Positions 7,575 to 16,545 of a stretch of DNA of 64,000 nt are shown here, piece by piece. This DNA is from UBA1422 sp041859095 (GTDB taxonomy: Bacteria > Bacillota > Clostridia > Peptostreptococcales > Anaerovoracaceae): NCBI GenBank assembly GCA_041859095.1, contig JBHEKY010000006.1:1-64000 (forward strand). The letters are read 5' to 3'. The notes under the pieces were generated by a model. The model was not told the DNA's origin, did no database searches, and saw only the letters and a program-made list of their open reading frames with translations. Positions within the stretch are counted from its first letter, which is position 1. Each line of letters starts with the position of its first letter. The translations under genes were made by a program, and so were the position numbers.

Positions 7575-10367
7575 TTACTCTTCCCGACCATGGCAATGTT
7601 TGTATTTCTTTCCGCTGCCACAGGGGCACGGGTCATTTCTTCCAACTTTCGGCAACTCGCGGCGGATGGTTTCCTGTTTGCTCTTTCCTCTGTCTGGAAT
7701 GTGCTGCCGCTGTGGAACGCCTTGTTCACCGCCTTCTCCGACCATGGCAACTTCTGCCTGACCTGCCAAGCTTTTGGCACTATCGTCAAAGGACTCTTTC
7801 AGTCCCTGGCCGGCACCTAGAATTTGTTTTCGTTCTGTATTGGTTTGAATTGTAACGTTGTAGCAGAATTTGACGGTTTCTTCTTTGATGTTTTGAATCA
7901 TCTCCTCAAACATATCAAACCCTTCCTGGGCGTATGCGGCGGCAGGATCTTGCTGTCCCAGTGCCCGAAGACCAATGCCGTGTTTCAACTGATCCATGGC
8001 ATCAATATGATCCATCCACTTATTATCTACTACGCGGATTAAAATCATTCGTTCCAGTTCTCTCATCCGTTCAGCGCCCAGCTCTTGTTCTTTTTCTTGG
8101 TACAAAGCCTCAAAGGCCGATAATACCATTTCTTTCAGGCTTTCGTCTGTTAGGCTATGAATTTCGTTTTCATTGAATTGTAGTGGTATGAACCGCTCGC
8201 AAATCCGCTTCAAATGGCCGTTCATGACTTCAAAATCCCACTCTTCTGGGTATTTGGAAGCCACAGTAACCGGTTCCACGCATCCAATGACCAACTCATT
8301 GGTCATGTTCATAATGTAGTCCCGCAGGTCTTCTCCGAACAAGACTTTTCGTCGTTCATCGTATACGATTTCCCGCTGCTTATTCATGACATTGTCATAC
8401 TGCAACACATATTTTCGGATGGAGAAGTTCCGTGCTTCTACCTTCTTTTGAGCACCTTCAATAGATCTGCTCACCATGCCGGATTCAATCGCTTCGTCTT
8501 CTGCAACACCCAGCCGGGTGACAACGCTTTGCATCTTATCCCCGCCAAACAGACGCATCAGTTCGTCTTCCATGGAAATGCAGAATTGGGTGACGCCCGG
8601 GTCGCCTTGTCTGCCGGCACGACCTCTTAGCTGGTTATCTATACGTCTGGATTCATGCCGCTCGGTACCGATGATGCACAGTCCGCCCAAAGAGATAACC
8701 CGCTGTTGTTCGTCATGCCGTTCTTCCTTATACTTATTATATAGCTCCCTAAATTTGCTGCGAGCTTCCAGAATGGCTGGATCCTCAGTAGGGATGTTGG
8801 TGGCAGCATAAGCAATGACTTCATCTGAAAACTCCAGTTTGACCATATCTGCTTTGGCTTCGAATTCAGGGTTGCCACCAAGGATGATGTCCGTACCACG
8901 GCCGGCCATGTTGGTGGCGATGGTAATCGCGCCTTCCCGACCAGCTTCCGCAATGATGGCGGCTTCTTTGTCATGCTGTTTGGCATTCAGCACTTTGTAT
9001 TCCTTCACGCCACGCTTGCTTAGCAGGTTGGCGATTAGTTCCGAATTTTCGATGGAGATGGTGCCAACAAGTACCGGCTGTCCCGTGTTGTGTACTTCCA
9101 CAATTTTGTCCACAATAGCCTTGTACTTTCCCTTTTCTGAGGCGAAGATTGCATCAGCCCGGTCGTCACGAACAATAACGCGATTGGTGGGAATCTCCAA
9201 AACATCCATATTGTAGATATCAATAAATTCGTCTTCTTCGGTTTTGGCGGTACCTGTCATGCCTGCCAGCTTTTGATACATTCTAAAGTAGTTCTGCAGG
9301 GTGACGGTGGCCAGCGTCTTGGATTCGGACCGAACGAAAACGCCTTCCTTGGCTTCGATGGCCTGATGGAGACCTTCTCCATAACGTCGGCCAAACATCA
9401 GGCGACCAGTAAATTCATCAACAATAATGATTTCACCATCTTTGACAATATAGTCCACATCCCGCTTCATAATGTTTCTGGCCTTCAAGGCTTGAAGCAC
9501 GTGATGATTGATTTCCATGTTTTCGGGATCAGAAAAGTTATCTACTTTAAAGAAAGTTTCGCATTTGCCGACACCCTGTTCCGTCAAGGCGACCTGCTTG
9601 TCTTTTTCTTCTACTTCATAGTCGGTTCCCGGCTGAAGACTCTTGACGAACCGGTCTGCCGTTCCGTACAAATCCGTGGATTTGGCACCCTGTCCTGAAA
9701 TAATCAGTGGCGTTCTGGCTTCGTCAATCAGGATGGAGTCCACCTCATCGACGATAGCGTAATTCAAATCACGCTGCATCATATCTTCCCGATAAATGAC
9801 CATATTGTCTCGAAGATAATCAAAACCGTATTCGTTGTTGGTGCCGTATGTGATATCCGCCTGATAGGCGGCTCGCCTTGCTTGTTCTGGAATGCCGTGT
9901 ATGACACATCCCACCGTCAACCCCAGGAAAGTATAAATCTTGCCCATCCACTCCATGTCACGCTTGGCCAGATAGTCATTGACCGTGACAATATGGACGC
10001 CTTTGCCTTCCAACGCATTGAGATACGCCGGCAAGGTAGCAACCAGGGTCTTTCCTTCTCCGGTTTTCATTTCGGAAATTCTGCCTTGATGAAGGGTGAT
10101 TCCGCCAATTATCTGTACATAAAAATGCTTCATTCCCAGGGTGCGCCAGGCTGCTTCCCGACAGACCGCGAAGGCCTCCGGCAAGATGTCGTCCAGGGTT
10201 TCTCCATCCGTTAGCCGCTGTTTGAGCGCCGGGGTCATTGCCTTGAGTTGCTCATCCGAATACCCTTGCATCTGCAGGTCCAATGCATCCACTGTTTGTG
10301 CGATTTTGTCTATTTTTTTAATCTCTTTGGCATTGATATCTCCAAAGATTTTTTCCATAAAGCCCAT
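7575..10367 (-). CDS. secA: SecA, preprotein translocase ATPase
   Basis: SecA drives protein export through SecYEG. The 930-residue product has the Walker A MKTGEGKT near residue 100, the DEVDS Walker B, the helicase motifs including GRAGRQGD, and a C-terminal zinc-binding SEC-C motif (CPCGSGKKYKHCHG). I chose the ATG at 10367, preceded by GGGAGA at 7 nt; an in-frame ATG at 10385 is also possible. The upstream CNNM/CBS gene ends in TAG 48 nt before that earlier ATG, in the same frame without another stop (see findings). prfB follows. Confidence 0.97.
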   Translation of the reverse strand: MGFMEKIFGDINAKEIKKIDKIAQTVDALDLQMQGYSDEQLKAMTPALKQRLTDGETLDDILPEAFAVCREAAWRTLGMKHFYVQIIGGITLHQGRISEMKTGEGKTLVATLPAYLNALEGKGVHIVTVNDYLAKRDMEWMGKIYTFLGLTVGCVIHGIPEQARRAAYQADITYGTNNEYGFDYLRDNMVIYREDMMQRDLNYAIVDEVDSILIDEARTPLIISGQGAKSTDLYGTADRFVKSLQPGTDYEVEEKDKQVALTEQGVGKCETFFKVDNFSDPENMEINHHVLQALKARNIMKRDVDYIVKDGEIIIVDEFTGRLMFGRRYGEGLHQAIEAKEGVFVRSESKTLATVTLQNYFRMYQKLAGMTGTAKTEEDEFIDIYNMDVLEIPTNRVIVRDDRADAIFASEKGKYKAIVDKIVEVHNTGQPVLVGTISIENSELIANLLSKRGVKEYKVLNAKQHDKEAAIIAEAGREGAITIATNMAGRGTDIILGGNPEFEAKADMVKLEFSDEVIAYAATNIPTEDPAILEARSKFRELYNKYKEERHDEQQRVISLGGLCIIGTERHESRRIDNQLRGRAGRQGDPGVTQFCISMEDELMRLFGGDKMQSVVTRLGVAEDEAIESGMVSRSIEGAQKKVEARNFSIRKYVLQYDNVMNKQREIVYDERRKVLFGEDLRDYIMNMTNELVIGCVEPVTVASKYPEEWDFEVMNGHLKRICERFIPLQFNENEIHSLTDESLKEMVLSAFEALYQEKEQELGAERMRELERMILIRVVDNKWMDHIDAMDQLKHGIGLRALGQQDPAAAYAQEGFDMFEEMIQNIKEETVKFCYNVTIQTNTERKQILGAGQGLKESFDDSAKSLAGQAEVAMVGEGGEQGVPQRQHIPDRGKSKQETIRRELPKVGRNDPCPCGSGKKYKHCHGREE

Positions 10368-10433
10368 TCGGTCTTCTCCCTTCATGCTTCCCCGGGGGCA
10401 TCTGATTGCCGCCCAGGCATTCTCGTGTTGCCT

Positions 10434-11696
10434 CTATTCTTCCGGCAGTTCTTCCACCGTCAAGTTGATTTCAATTGCTTTTTTGCCGTTGGCTTTGGTT
10501 ACACGACCCTTGAGTCGTTTGAAGTCAGCTGTGTATTCAAAGGTATCGCCCTTTTCAGGCAGTTTGTCCAGGCAAAGAACCACCCATCCATTAACCGTGT
10601 TGGCATCCACCTCTTCCTCGATGCCGAAATAGTCGAAGACATTGGCCAAATTGGCATTGCACATAACCCGGTACGTGCCATTCTGAAGCTCCGTCACCTG
10701 CTGAGACATGACGACATCATGCTCATCATAAATTTCCCCAACAAGTTCCTCGATAATATCTTCCATGGTGACAAGTCCTTCTGTGCCGCCATATTCATCC
10801 ACAATAATTGCCATATGGCTTTTCATCTGCTGCAGTTTTCGGAGCAAGGTTGCCAGCCGCATGCTTCCAGCCACAAAGGCCACCGGCTTGACAAAGTCCG
10901 ATATGGAATTTTCTTTGCCATAGATATAGTTATGGAAGTCCTTTTGATTGAGAACTCCTAAAATTTCATCCAAATCATCGTCGTATACCGGCAATCTGGA
11001 AAAGCCTGTATTGCGGAATATTTCGTCCACCTCTTCATTGGTCATAACAATGTCGATGGCTTCCATGTCGACTCTCGGAGTCAGCACATCAATGGCCACC
11101 AAATCGTTGAATTCGATTGCATTTTGAATTAGTTCGCTTTGTCCTTCGTCGATGCCACCATCGGTCTCCGCTTCTTCTACCATGGTCATCAGCTCATCTT
11201 CTGTAATTTTGTGATGACCCGAAACTTTGAGAATCCTGAAAGAAGCTTTCTTTAATGCTGCGAAAAAGAAGGTGATTGGTGTCATAATCACCATGATCGC
11301 TTGAATGATTGGCGCCACGAACATGCTGTACTTCTCGGGAATCTCTTTCGCTACTGTTTTGGGGGTGATTTCTCCAAAAATTAGAATGATTACGGTACTG
11401 AAAATCGTTGCAATCGTAGGGCCATAATCTCCATATAAGTCAATGAACAGGACCGTCGCAATGGAAGTTGCCGCGATGTTCACCACGTTGTTGGCAATCA
11501 GGATAGTAGACAGCAAATTGTCATATTGCTCTGATAGCTTGACCACCCGTCTGGCCTTATGGTTGCCATCATTGGCTAGGTTCTTAATTTTGATTCGATT
11601 AATTGAAGTAAATGCAGTTTCTGTGGCTGAAAAAAAGGCTGACAGTACCATCAGAAATAATATGGCTATGGCCGCAGTTGTACTGTGACTTTCCAT
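10434..11696 (-). CDS. CNNM/CBS-pair transporter of the HlyC/CorC family
   Basis: The 420-residue protein has an N-terminal CNNM transmembrane domain (about residues 1-190, FSATETAFTS near the start), a CBS-domain pair (about 205-330; PRVDMEAI, DEYGGTEGLVTMEDI) and a C-terminal CorC/HlyC domain. The family is linked to Mg2+ or Co2+ efflux and homeostasis. The ATG has GGAGGAATCT upstream. It ends in TAG. Upstream lies a perfect sigma-A promoter followed by a terminator-like hairpin, so expression may be controlled by a leader RNA. Confidence 0.85.
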   Translation of the reverse strand: MESHSTTAAIAILFLMVLSAFFSATETAFTSINRIKIKNLANDGNHKARRVVKLSEQYDNLLSTILIANNVVNIAATSIATVLFIDLYGDYGPTIATIFSTVIILIFGEITPKTVAKEIPEKYSMFVAPIIQAIMVIMTPITFFFAALKKASFRILKVSGHHKITEDELMTMVEEAETDGGIDEGQSELIQNAIEFNDLVAIDVLTPRVDMEAIDIVMTNEEVDEIFRNTGFSRLPVYDDDLDEILGVLNQKDFHNYIYGKENSISDFVKPVAFVAGSMRLATLLRKLQQMKSHMAIIVDEYGGTEGLVTMEDIIEELVGEIYDEHDVVMSQQVTELQNGTYRVMCNANLANVFDYFGIEEEVDANTVNGWVVLCLDKLPEKGDTFEYTADFKRLKGRVTKANGKKAIEINLTVEELPEE

Positions 11697-11789
11697 GAAT
11701 AGATTCCTCCTATTGGTTTCTGCCTTCCGGAAAACCCGGTAACAAAGACAGATTCGTAGAAATAATTATACCTTATTTCAAGCAAGATG

Positions 11790-11834
11790 TAAAACAGAAG
11801 TAGACTGCCAAGCCTTGCCGGCCCGACAGTCTAC
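11790..11834 (-). terminator. Terminator-like hairpin
   Basis: The arms GTAGACTG/CAGTCTAC at 11800-11834 extend inward with wobble pairs to about 15 pairs. On the minus strand the hairpin is followed by TTCTGTTTT. It sits about 100 bp before the CNNM/CBS start codon. Confidence 0.65.
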
Positions 11835-11950
11835 CTCAGATATAAATGGAAAGGGTTTTGGGTTTAATTAAGTGTTATACTCCCCCCAGAGCAAAACAAA
11901 CTGATTGATTGTTCATGCGGTTATCTGTGCATATTGCACTCTTGATTCAT
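11790..11950 (-). ncRNA. Candidate small RNA or attenuator leader upstream of the CNNM/CBS gene
   Basis: A consensus promoter fires at about 11950 and a strong hairpin-plus-T-run ends the transcript at about 11790, giving a roughly 160-nt RNA. It encodes only a possible 9-codon peptide (MNQECNMHR) starting at the predicted +1 without a ribosome site. Either a free small RNA or a regulatory leader that controls read-through into the gene starting at 11696 fits. I could not match it to a riboswitch class by eye. Confidence 0.45.
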
Positions 11951-11956
11951 GTTTGT

Positions 11957-11985
11957 ATTATATGCTTCGTTTTCGCTTTTGTCAA
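11957..11985 (-). promoter_or_regulatory. Perfect sigma-A promoter (TTGACA-17-TATAAT)
   Basis: Both hexamers match consensus exactly with a 17-bp spacer on the minus strand. It lies about 50 bp downstream of the AMP-ligase stop and about 260 bp upstream of the CNNM/CBS start, so it serves the leader or small RNA described above. Apart from this promoter, RNA and terminator, the 11697-12036 gap shows nothing else. Confidence 0.75.
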
Positions 11986-12036
11986 TACTCAATATGAAAA
12001 GATTACGGATTCTACATCAGCACATCTTTGCATCTT

Positions 12037-13758
12037 TTAATTGGCAGTCTTTGCTGCTATTTTAGCCAGTTCCTGGGCTTCCAGCACGGTGTAAGCCACC
12101 TTTCCTACAAGGGTCTGTGGCAGCCGTTCCATGTACTCAAACTCATAGGGCATTGCGTAGTGTGCGATGTTTCGGTTGCAGTGCTCATAAATGGAATCCC
12201 GCAACTCATCGGTCAGTGCCACATCAGGCTTCAATACAACAAAGGCCTTCACCTTCTGCATCTTATAGGGGTCCGGCACCCCAATCACCGAGCTCATCAG
12301 CACCGCTTCATGGCCGTCGATGATATTTTCAAGTTGAGCTGGATAAATGGAATATCCAGAGGAAATAATCATCCTCTTCAGACGTTGCTTAAAGTAGATA
12401 AACCCTTCATCATCCATCACCCCCAAATCTCCAGTATGCAGCCAAAGTCTTCCATCTTCATGCATTTGAAGCGTAGATTCGGTTTCAGAAGGGCTATTTA
12501 AGTACCCAATCATAACCGTAGGGCCGCTGATGCAAATTTCGCCTTCGTCACCATATGGCACTTCGACCTTCGTACTTGCTTTGACGATTTTGTAATAGGT
12601 GTCTGGGAAAGGGATTCCGATGGTTCCTTCTTTATAAAAATCCTTGGGGGTCAGGCAGCTGGCGGTCACACACTCTGTCAGGCCATAACCCTCCCGAAGC
12701 TGGATCTTGGCATTGTGATCTCGTAAAAAGGCATCAACTTTTTTCTTTAGTTCCACCGATAGCGTGTCCCCTCCTGAGAAAACGCCAATGAGGCAAGAAA
12801 GATCCACGCCTTCCATCTTCTTGTTCCGTAGCAGCGCTTCAAACAAAGTGGGCACGCCTGCGATATAATTGGGTTGTACCTTCTTCAGCAAATCAGCATA
12901 GATATCAACGCTAAACTGAGGCACCAGTTGGCAACAACCTCCAATAATCAGGAACGTATGGATCCCGATACCAAAACCAAAGCCATGAAAAATCGGCATA
13001 ATGGAAAGCATCTTCTGTCCGGGCCGTAAGGTTTCTCCCGCCGCTTCCGTTTGCATGGCCAATGCATTAAAATTCAGATTAGAAAGCAGAATTCCTTTGG
13101 TGATGCCAGAGGTTCCGCCGCTGTACAAAATGGCAGCCGGATCTTTGCCTTTATTGTGGATTGCATAATCCTTCTTCCAGTTTGAAGCCAGGTTCATGAA
13201 ATCAACCCATTTGACCACAGGCTCGCCCTTTTTAATTTTGGCAATCTTCCTGCCTTTCGTGGCTTTAAAACCCAGGCTTTTTACAAAGGAAAGCTCCGTT
13301 GCGATGGAAGCCACGATAACGTGTTTCAGGTTCGGTGTGTTATCACGGATTGCGGCCACTTTTGGATAGAACGCATCCAGAACCAACATGCCCTTGCTTT
13401 CAGAAAGATTCAGATAAAACTCGATCTCTCCCTCCGAAGACAGTGGATGAACCATATTCGGGATGCCGCCCATCATATTCAGTGCGTAAAACATAATAAT
13501 ACCCTGCGGGGTATTGGGCATACAAATCGTCACCTTATCCCCAGGCTCAATCCCCAAGGTACGTAACGCTTTGGCGCATTGGTGAACTTTTTCGAGAAAT
13601 CCACGGTAGGTGACTTCTTTTCCGAGAAAATGATAGGCAATCAGCTCAGGATAAGCCGAGGCATTCTTCTCGATCAGGTCTACCATGGAAAGATCGGGGT
13701 AGTCAAGGTGTTCCGGCACCTTTCCGTAGGATGAAATCCAAGGCGTTTTGATGGTCAT
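12037..13758 (-). CDS. AMP-forming acyl-CoA synthetase/ligase
   Basis: This 573-residue enzyme belongs to the ANL superfamily that activates a carboxylic acid with ATP and passes it to CoA. The P-loop-like YSGGTSGITKG, the core motif EGYGLTE and the TGD motif are all present, so it should be active. Size and architecture suit a medium- or long-chain acyl substrate, but specificity cannot be read. The ATG at 13758 has GGGGAG at 7 nt, and begins a clean protein (MTIKTPW). It follows the acyltransferase gene by 16 nt and is surely in one operon with it, suggesting that its acyl-CoA product is used by that partner. Confidence 0.85.
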   Translation of the reverse strand: MTIKTPWISSYGKVPEHLDYPDLSMVDLIEKNASAYPELIAYHFLGKEVTYRGFLEKVHQCAKALRTLGIEPGDKVTICMPNTPQGIIMFYALNMMGGIPNMVHPLSSEGEIEFYLNLSESKGMLVLDAFYPKVAAIRDNTPNLKHVIVASIATELSFVKSLGFKATKGRKIAKIKKGEPVVKWVDFMNLASNWKKDYAIHNKGKDPAAILYSGGTSGITKGILLSNLNFNALAMQTEAAGETLRPGQKMLSIMPIFHGFGFGIGIHTFLIIGGCCQLVPQFSVDIYADLLKKVQPNYIAGVPTLFEALLRNKKMEGVDLSCLIGVFSGGDTLSVELKKKVDAFLRDHNAKIQLREGYGLTECVTASCLTPKDFYKEGTIGIPFPDTYYKIVKASTKVEVPYGDEGEICISGPTVMIGYLNSPSETESTLQMHEDGRLWLHTGDLGVMDDEGFIYFKQRLKRMIISSGYSIYPAQLENIIDGHEAVLMSSVIGVPDPYKMQKVKAFVVLKPDVALTDELRDSIYEHCNRNIAHYAMPYEFEYMERLPQTLVGKVAYTVLEAQELAKIAAKTAN

Positions 13759-13774
13759 GTTTGTACTCCCCGGC

Positions 13775-14653
13775 TTATTCGCCGTCATATCCGATGGATT
13801 CTTTGAGAGGTCCTTCCAGCATCTTGGGATGCTCTATGATATGCCTCATTATTTTCATAGATTTAGCAAAGTAAAATCCGTCTGCAATCCGTTCATCCAC
13901 GTTAATGCCAAAGTTCACCACATCCCGGATTACTGTTATGCCATCCTGCCCTAACACTTGTTCTTTATGGATTTCTCCAATGGTCATCATGATAGAATTG
14001 GTGCCATAATTGTTCAGATGGTGATAAGTGGCATCTGCCTGAATGCTTCCCAAATTGGAAAGCAACACTGATACAAAATTCGTGTCACCGTCGGTCATAA
14101 ATTGAGGCATCAGCCCGTAAAAATCCAGCATCCGGAAACACCGCATGGAGAACCGCTGAACAAAACGAGGGAGCCTGGCGAAAAAATTGATGGTGGCATC
14201 CAGCTCGCTTTTTCCGCTTTCCCGCAGCTCTTTGGTTTCCCCCAAAATCTTGCGGCTAATGTCTTCCAAGGTTGTTTCACCGTTCACTTTCATCGTCAAG
14301 AGCAACTCTTCCGCATGGTCGCTAAACTGTCGCTTAACCACAAATGCGAAGGTTAACTCATTTCGTTGGTACATTCTGCGACCTGCCACAAAACGGTTCA
14401 GCATCTCTCGGTGATAGAGGGTTTTGGCGATGGCGGCTACAAAAACGTGAAACGCTTTGGTTTGAATTGCTGGGTTTGCGCTGTTTCTTGTGTCCACCAG
14501 TTTTAATAATTCAGTGACATCAAACTGCTCTTTGCTGTAAACTTCTGCTTCAGTTCGGTTCGGAATCAGGTGCATCATCACCGCATGAAATCCATCAATG
14601 TCACGAATCCATCGTCCATCCCGGCGGTCGCCCCTTCTTTTTTTGTCTGCCAT
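13775..14653 (-). CDS. 2-oxoacid dehydrogenase-type acyltransferase domain protein
   Basis: The 292-residue product resembles the catalytic domain of E2 acyltransferases (chloramphenicol-acetyltransferase fold) without lipoyl or peripheral-binding domains, so it is not part of a classical dehydrogenase complex. The C-terminal half (HHLNNYGTNS, then GITVIRDVVNFGINVDERIADG) is the recognisable E2-like part. The N-terminus is rich in Lys and Arg. ATG 14653 has AGGAGGG at 6 nt. It is the first gene of an operon with the AMP-ligase, so transfer of an acyl group made by that ligase is a reasonable guess. Confidence 0.65.
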   Translation of the reverse strand: MADKKRRGDRRDGRWIRDIDGFHAVMMHLIPNRTEAEVYSKEQFDVTELLKLVDTRNSANPAIQTKAFHVFVAAIAKTLYHREMLNRFVAGRRMYQRNELTFAFVVKRQFSDHAEELLLTMKVNGETTLEDISRKILGETKELRESGKSELDATINFFARLPRFVQRFSMRCFRMLDFYGLMPQFMTDGDTNFVSVLLSNLGSIQADATYHHLNNYGTNSIMMTIGEIHKEQVLGQDGITVIRDVVNFGINVDERIADGFYFAKSMKIMRHIIEHPKMLEGPLKESIGYDGE

Positions 14654-14723
14654 TCGCACCCTCCTGCCAATCAACATGTTTTTCCATAAACAATGTATTA
14701 ATTATATGTATTTTGCAAGCTGT

Positions 14724-14753
14724 TTTCAATAAATACTTTGCTTGTGATATAAT
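14724..14753 (+). promoter_or_regulatory. Putative sigma-A promoter of the FHA-FtsW/PBP operon
   Basis: A perfect TATAAT at 14748-14753 with TTTCAA 18 bp upstream lies 22 bp before the FHA-FtsW start codon. Confidence 0.5.
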
Positions 14754-14775
14754 ATGCCCGTTGGAGGTTTGAACC

Positions 14776-16545
14776 ATGGGACTTATTGAAACTATCAATG
14801 AAGCAGGAATCCCTTTGATGATACGACTTTCCGGGATTTTCCATGAAAGTGCGGCTTTTTCGGATGCATACACCACCGTTGCGCGGTGGATTTTCGTCAT
14901 GCTGGCACTTTTTATTATTATCAAATCCATTCGTTCGTTATGGACTGCCAGGGGCACTTCAGAAATATGGGCTTACCTTATTTTACCCGACGGAACCCAT
15001 ACCCCGTTAACCCACTGGGAAAGTGTAATCGGTCGGTCCAAAAGTGCAGATGTTGTGGTGGATCTGATGACCGTTTCACGCAACCACGGCTTATTGATTC
15101 GTGATGAGCAAGGTACCTGGCGTTATAACGACTTGGGCTCCAGTGGAGGGTCTGAAATCAACGGCAATAATGTGAGCAAGTCAACACCTGTAGAAGCCGG
15201 GGATACCATTTCTCTGGCAGGTGCAGACTGTTTGTTTATTCCTGCTAGTCTGGAAGAACGGCTGGATAACTTGGACGAACGTCGCAAATCGTCTTTCGTT
15301 TCATCTCCGTTGTCCTCCCTCATGGCTTTGACCGTATTCCAGATCATGCTTTGTGTGCAATTGATTGCGGCCGAGGGTGAGACCTTGCCGATTTCTGTCA
15401 TCGTGGGCGTCCTTGGGTTAACCGTGATCATGTGGTGTTTCTGGGCTATCTTGCGCTTGATGCAGCTTCGACATTTTGAAATTGAAACCATTGCATTTTT
15501 TCTATGCACGCTGAACCTCGCCGTCACGGCTTCTTCTTCACCGGATGAGGTGATCAAGCAACTGATTTCTATTCTTCTGGGGGTTTGCCTCTTCTTCGGA
15601 ATGTGCTTATATCTTCGGGATTTGAATCGCACGCTTTGGGTACGTCGCATTTTGGTCATGGGTAGCGTCCTTTTGTTGTTGGTCAATTTGGTATTTGGAA
15701 CCCTGACCTACGGCTCCACCAATTGGGTGAATCTGGGTGGCTTTTCGTTCCAGCCTTCTGAATTTGTTAAGATTGCATTTATCTTCATCGGTTCTGCCAC
15801 GCTGGAAGAACTGTACCAAAAGAAGAACCTGGGCTTGTTCATGGTTTTTTCACTGTTTTGCCTAGGTTGTCTGGCGGTGATGGGAGACTTTGGCACAGCT
15901 GCCATTTTCTTTGTTACCTATTTGGTTATTTCATTCCTGCGAAGCGGCGAGTTCTCCAAGTTGTTCCTGACCGTGGGAGGAGCGCTGGGCGCAGGTCTGA
16001 TGATCTTGCGATTCAAGCCTTACATCGCGACTCGCTTCGAAACCTGGGGGCATGCATGGGAATATGCGGATGCAGGTGGCTTTCAGCAAACCCGCACCAT
16101 GACAGCAGGGGCAAGCGGAGGCCTATTAGGTGTTGGCAGCGGTGAAGGTTGGCTGCATAACGTTTTTGCGGCGGACACGGATTTGGTTTTTGGGATGCTC
16201 AGCGAAGAATGGGGCTTAATCATTGCGGTCCTGTCAGTGCTCTCTATCTTTGCATTGGGTGTTTTTGCGTATCGAACCATCCTTTCCGGCCGTTCCTCTT
16301 TTTATACCATCGCAGCATGTTCTGCAACATCCCTTTTTGCTTTTCAGACCATGCTCAATGTATTCGGCTCGGTGGATTTGTTTCCACTAACCGGCGTAAC
16401 TTTCCCATTCGTTTCCAACGGCGGCAGCAGTATGGTGGCTTCCTGGGGGTTGTTAGCCTTCCTCAAAGCGGCAGACACCAGACAAGATGCAAGCCTGGCA
16501 GTGAAAGGTGTGGATGAGGACGACTTAGAAGGAGGCACCCTATGA
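14776..16545 (+). CDS. FHA-domain SEDS (FtsW/RodA/SpoVE-family) protein
   Basis: This 589-residue membrane protein has one N-terminal transmembrane segment (about 35-55), a cytosolic FHA phosphothreonine-binding domain (about 65-155; GRSKSADVVVD, SRNH) and then a SEDS polytopic domain (about 175-560). SEDS proteins are peptidoglycan glycosyltransferases partnered with class B PBPs. The FHA domain implies control by a Ser/Thr kinase. ATG has GGAGG 8 nt upstream. Its TGA overlaps the ATG of the PBP gene (ATGA), so the two are translationally coupled and probably form one synthase. FHA-SEDS fusions are known from Clostridia and Actinobacteria neighbourhoods; which process it serves (elongation, division, sporulation) is unclear. 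Confidence 0.88.
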   Translation: MGLIETINEAGIPLMIRLSGIFHESAAFSDAYTTVARWIFVMLALFIIIKSIRSLWTARGTSEIWAYLILPDGTHTPLTHWESVIGRSKSADVVVDLMTVSRNHGLLIRDEQGTWRYNDLGSSGGSEINGNNVSKSTPVEAGDTISLAGADCLFIPASLEERLDNLDERRKSSFVSSPLSSLMALTVFQIMLCVQLIAAEGETLPISVIVGVLGLTVIMWCFWAILRLMQLRHFEIETIAFFLCTLNLAVTASSSPDEVIKQLISILLGVCLFFGMCLYLRDLNRTLWVRRILVMGSVLLLLVNLVFGTLTYGSTNWVNLGGFSFQPSEFVKIAFIFIGSATLEELYQKKNLGLFMVFSLFCLGCLAVMGDFGTAAIFFVTYLVISFLRSGEFSKLFLTVGGALGAGLMILRFKPYIATRFETWGHAWEYADAGGFQQTRTMTAGASGGLLGVGSGEGWLHNVFAADTDLVFGMLSEEWGLIIAVLSVLSIFALGVFAYRTILSGRSSFYTIAACSATSLFAFQTMLNVFGSVDLFPLTGVTFPFVSNGGSSMVASWGLLAFLKAADTRQDASLAVKGVDEDDLEGGTL

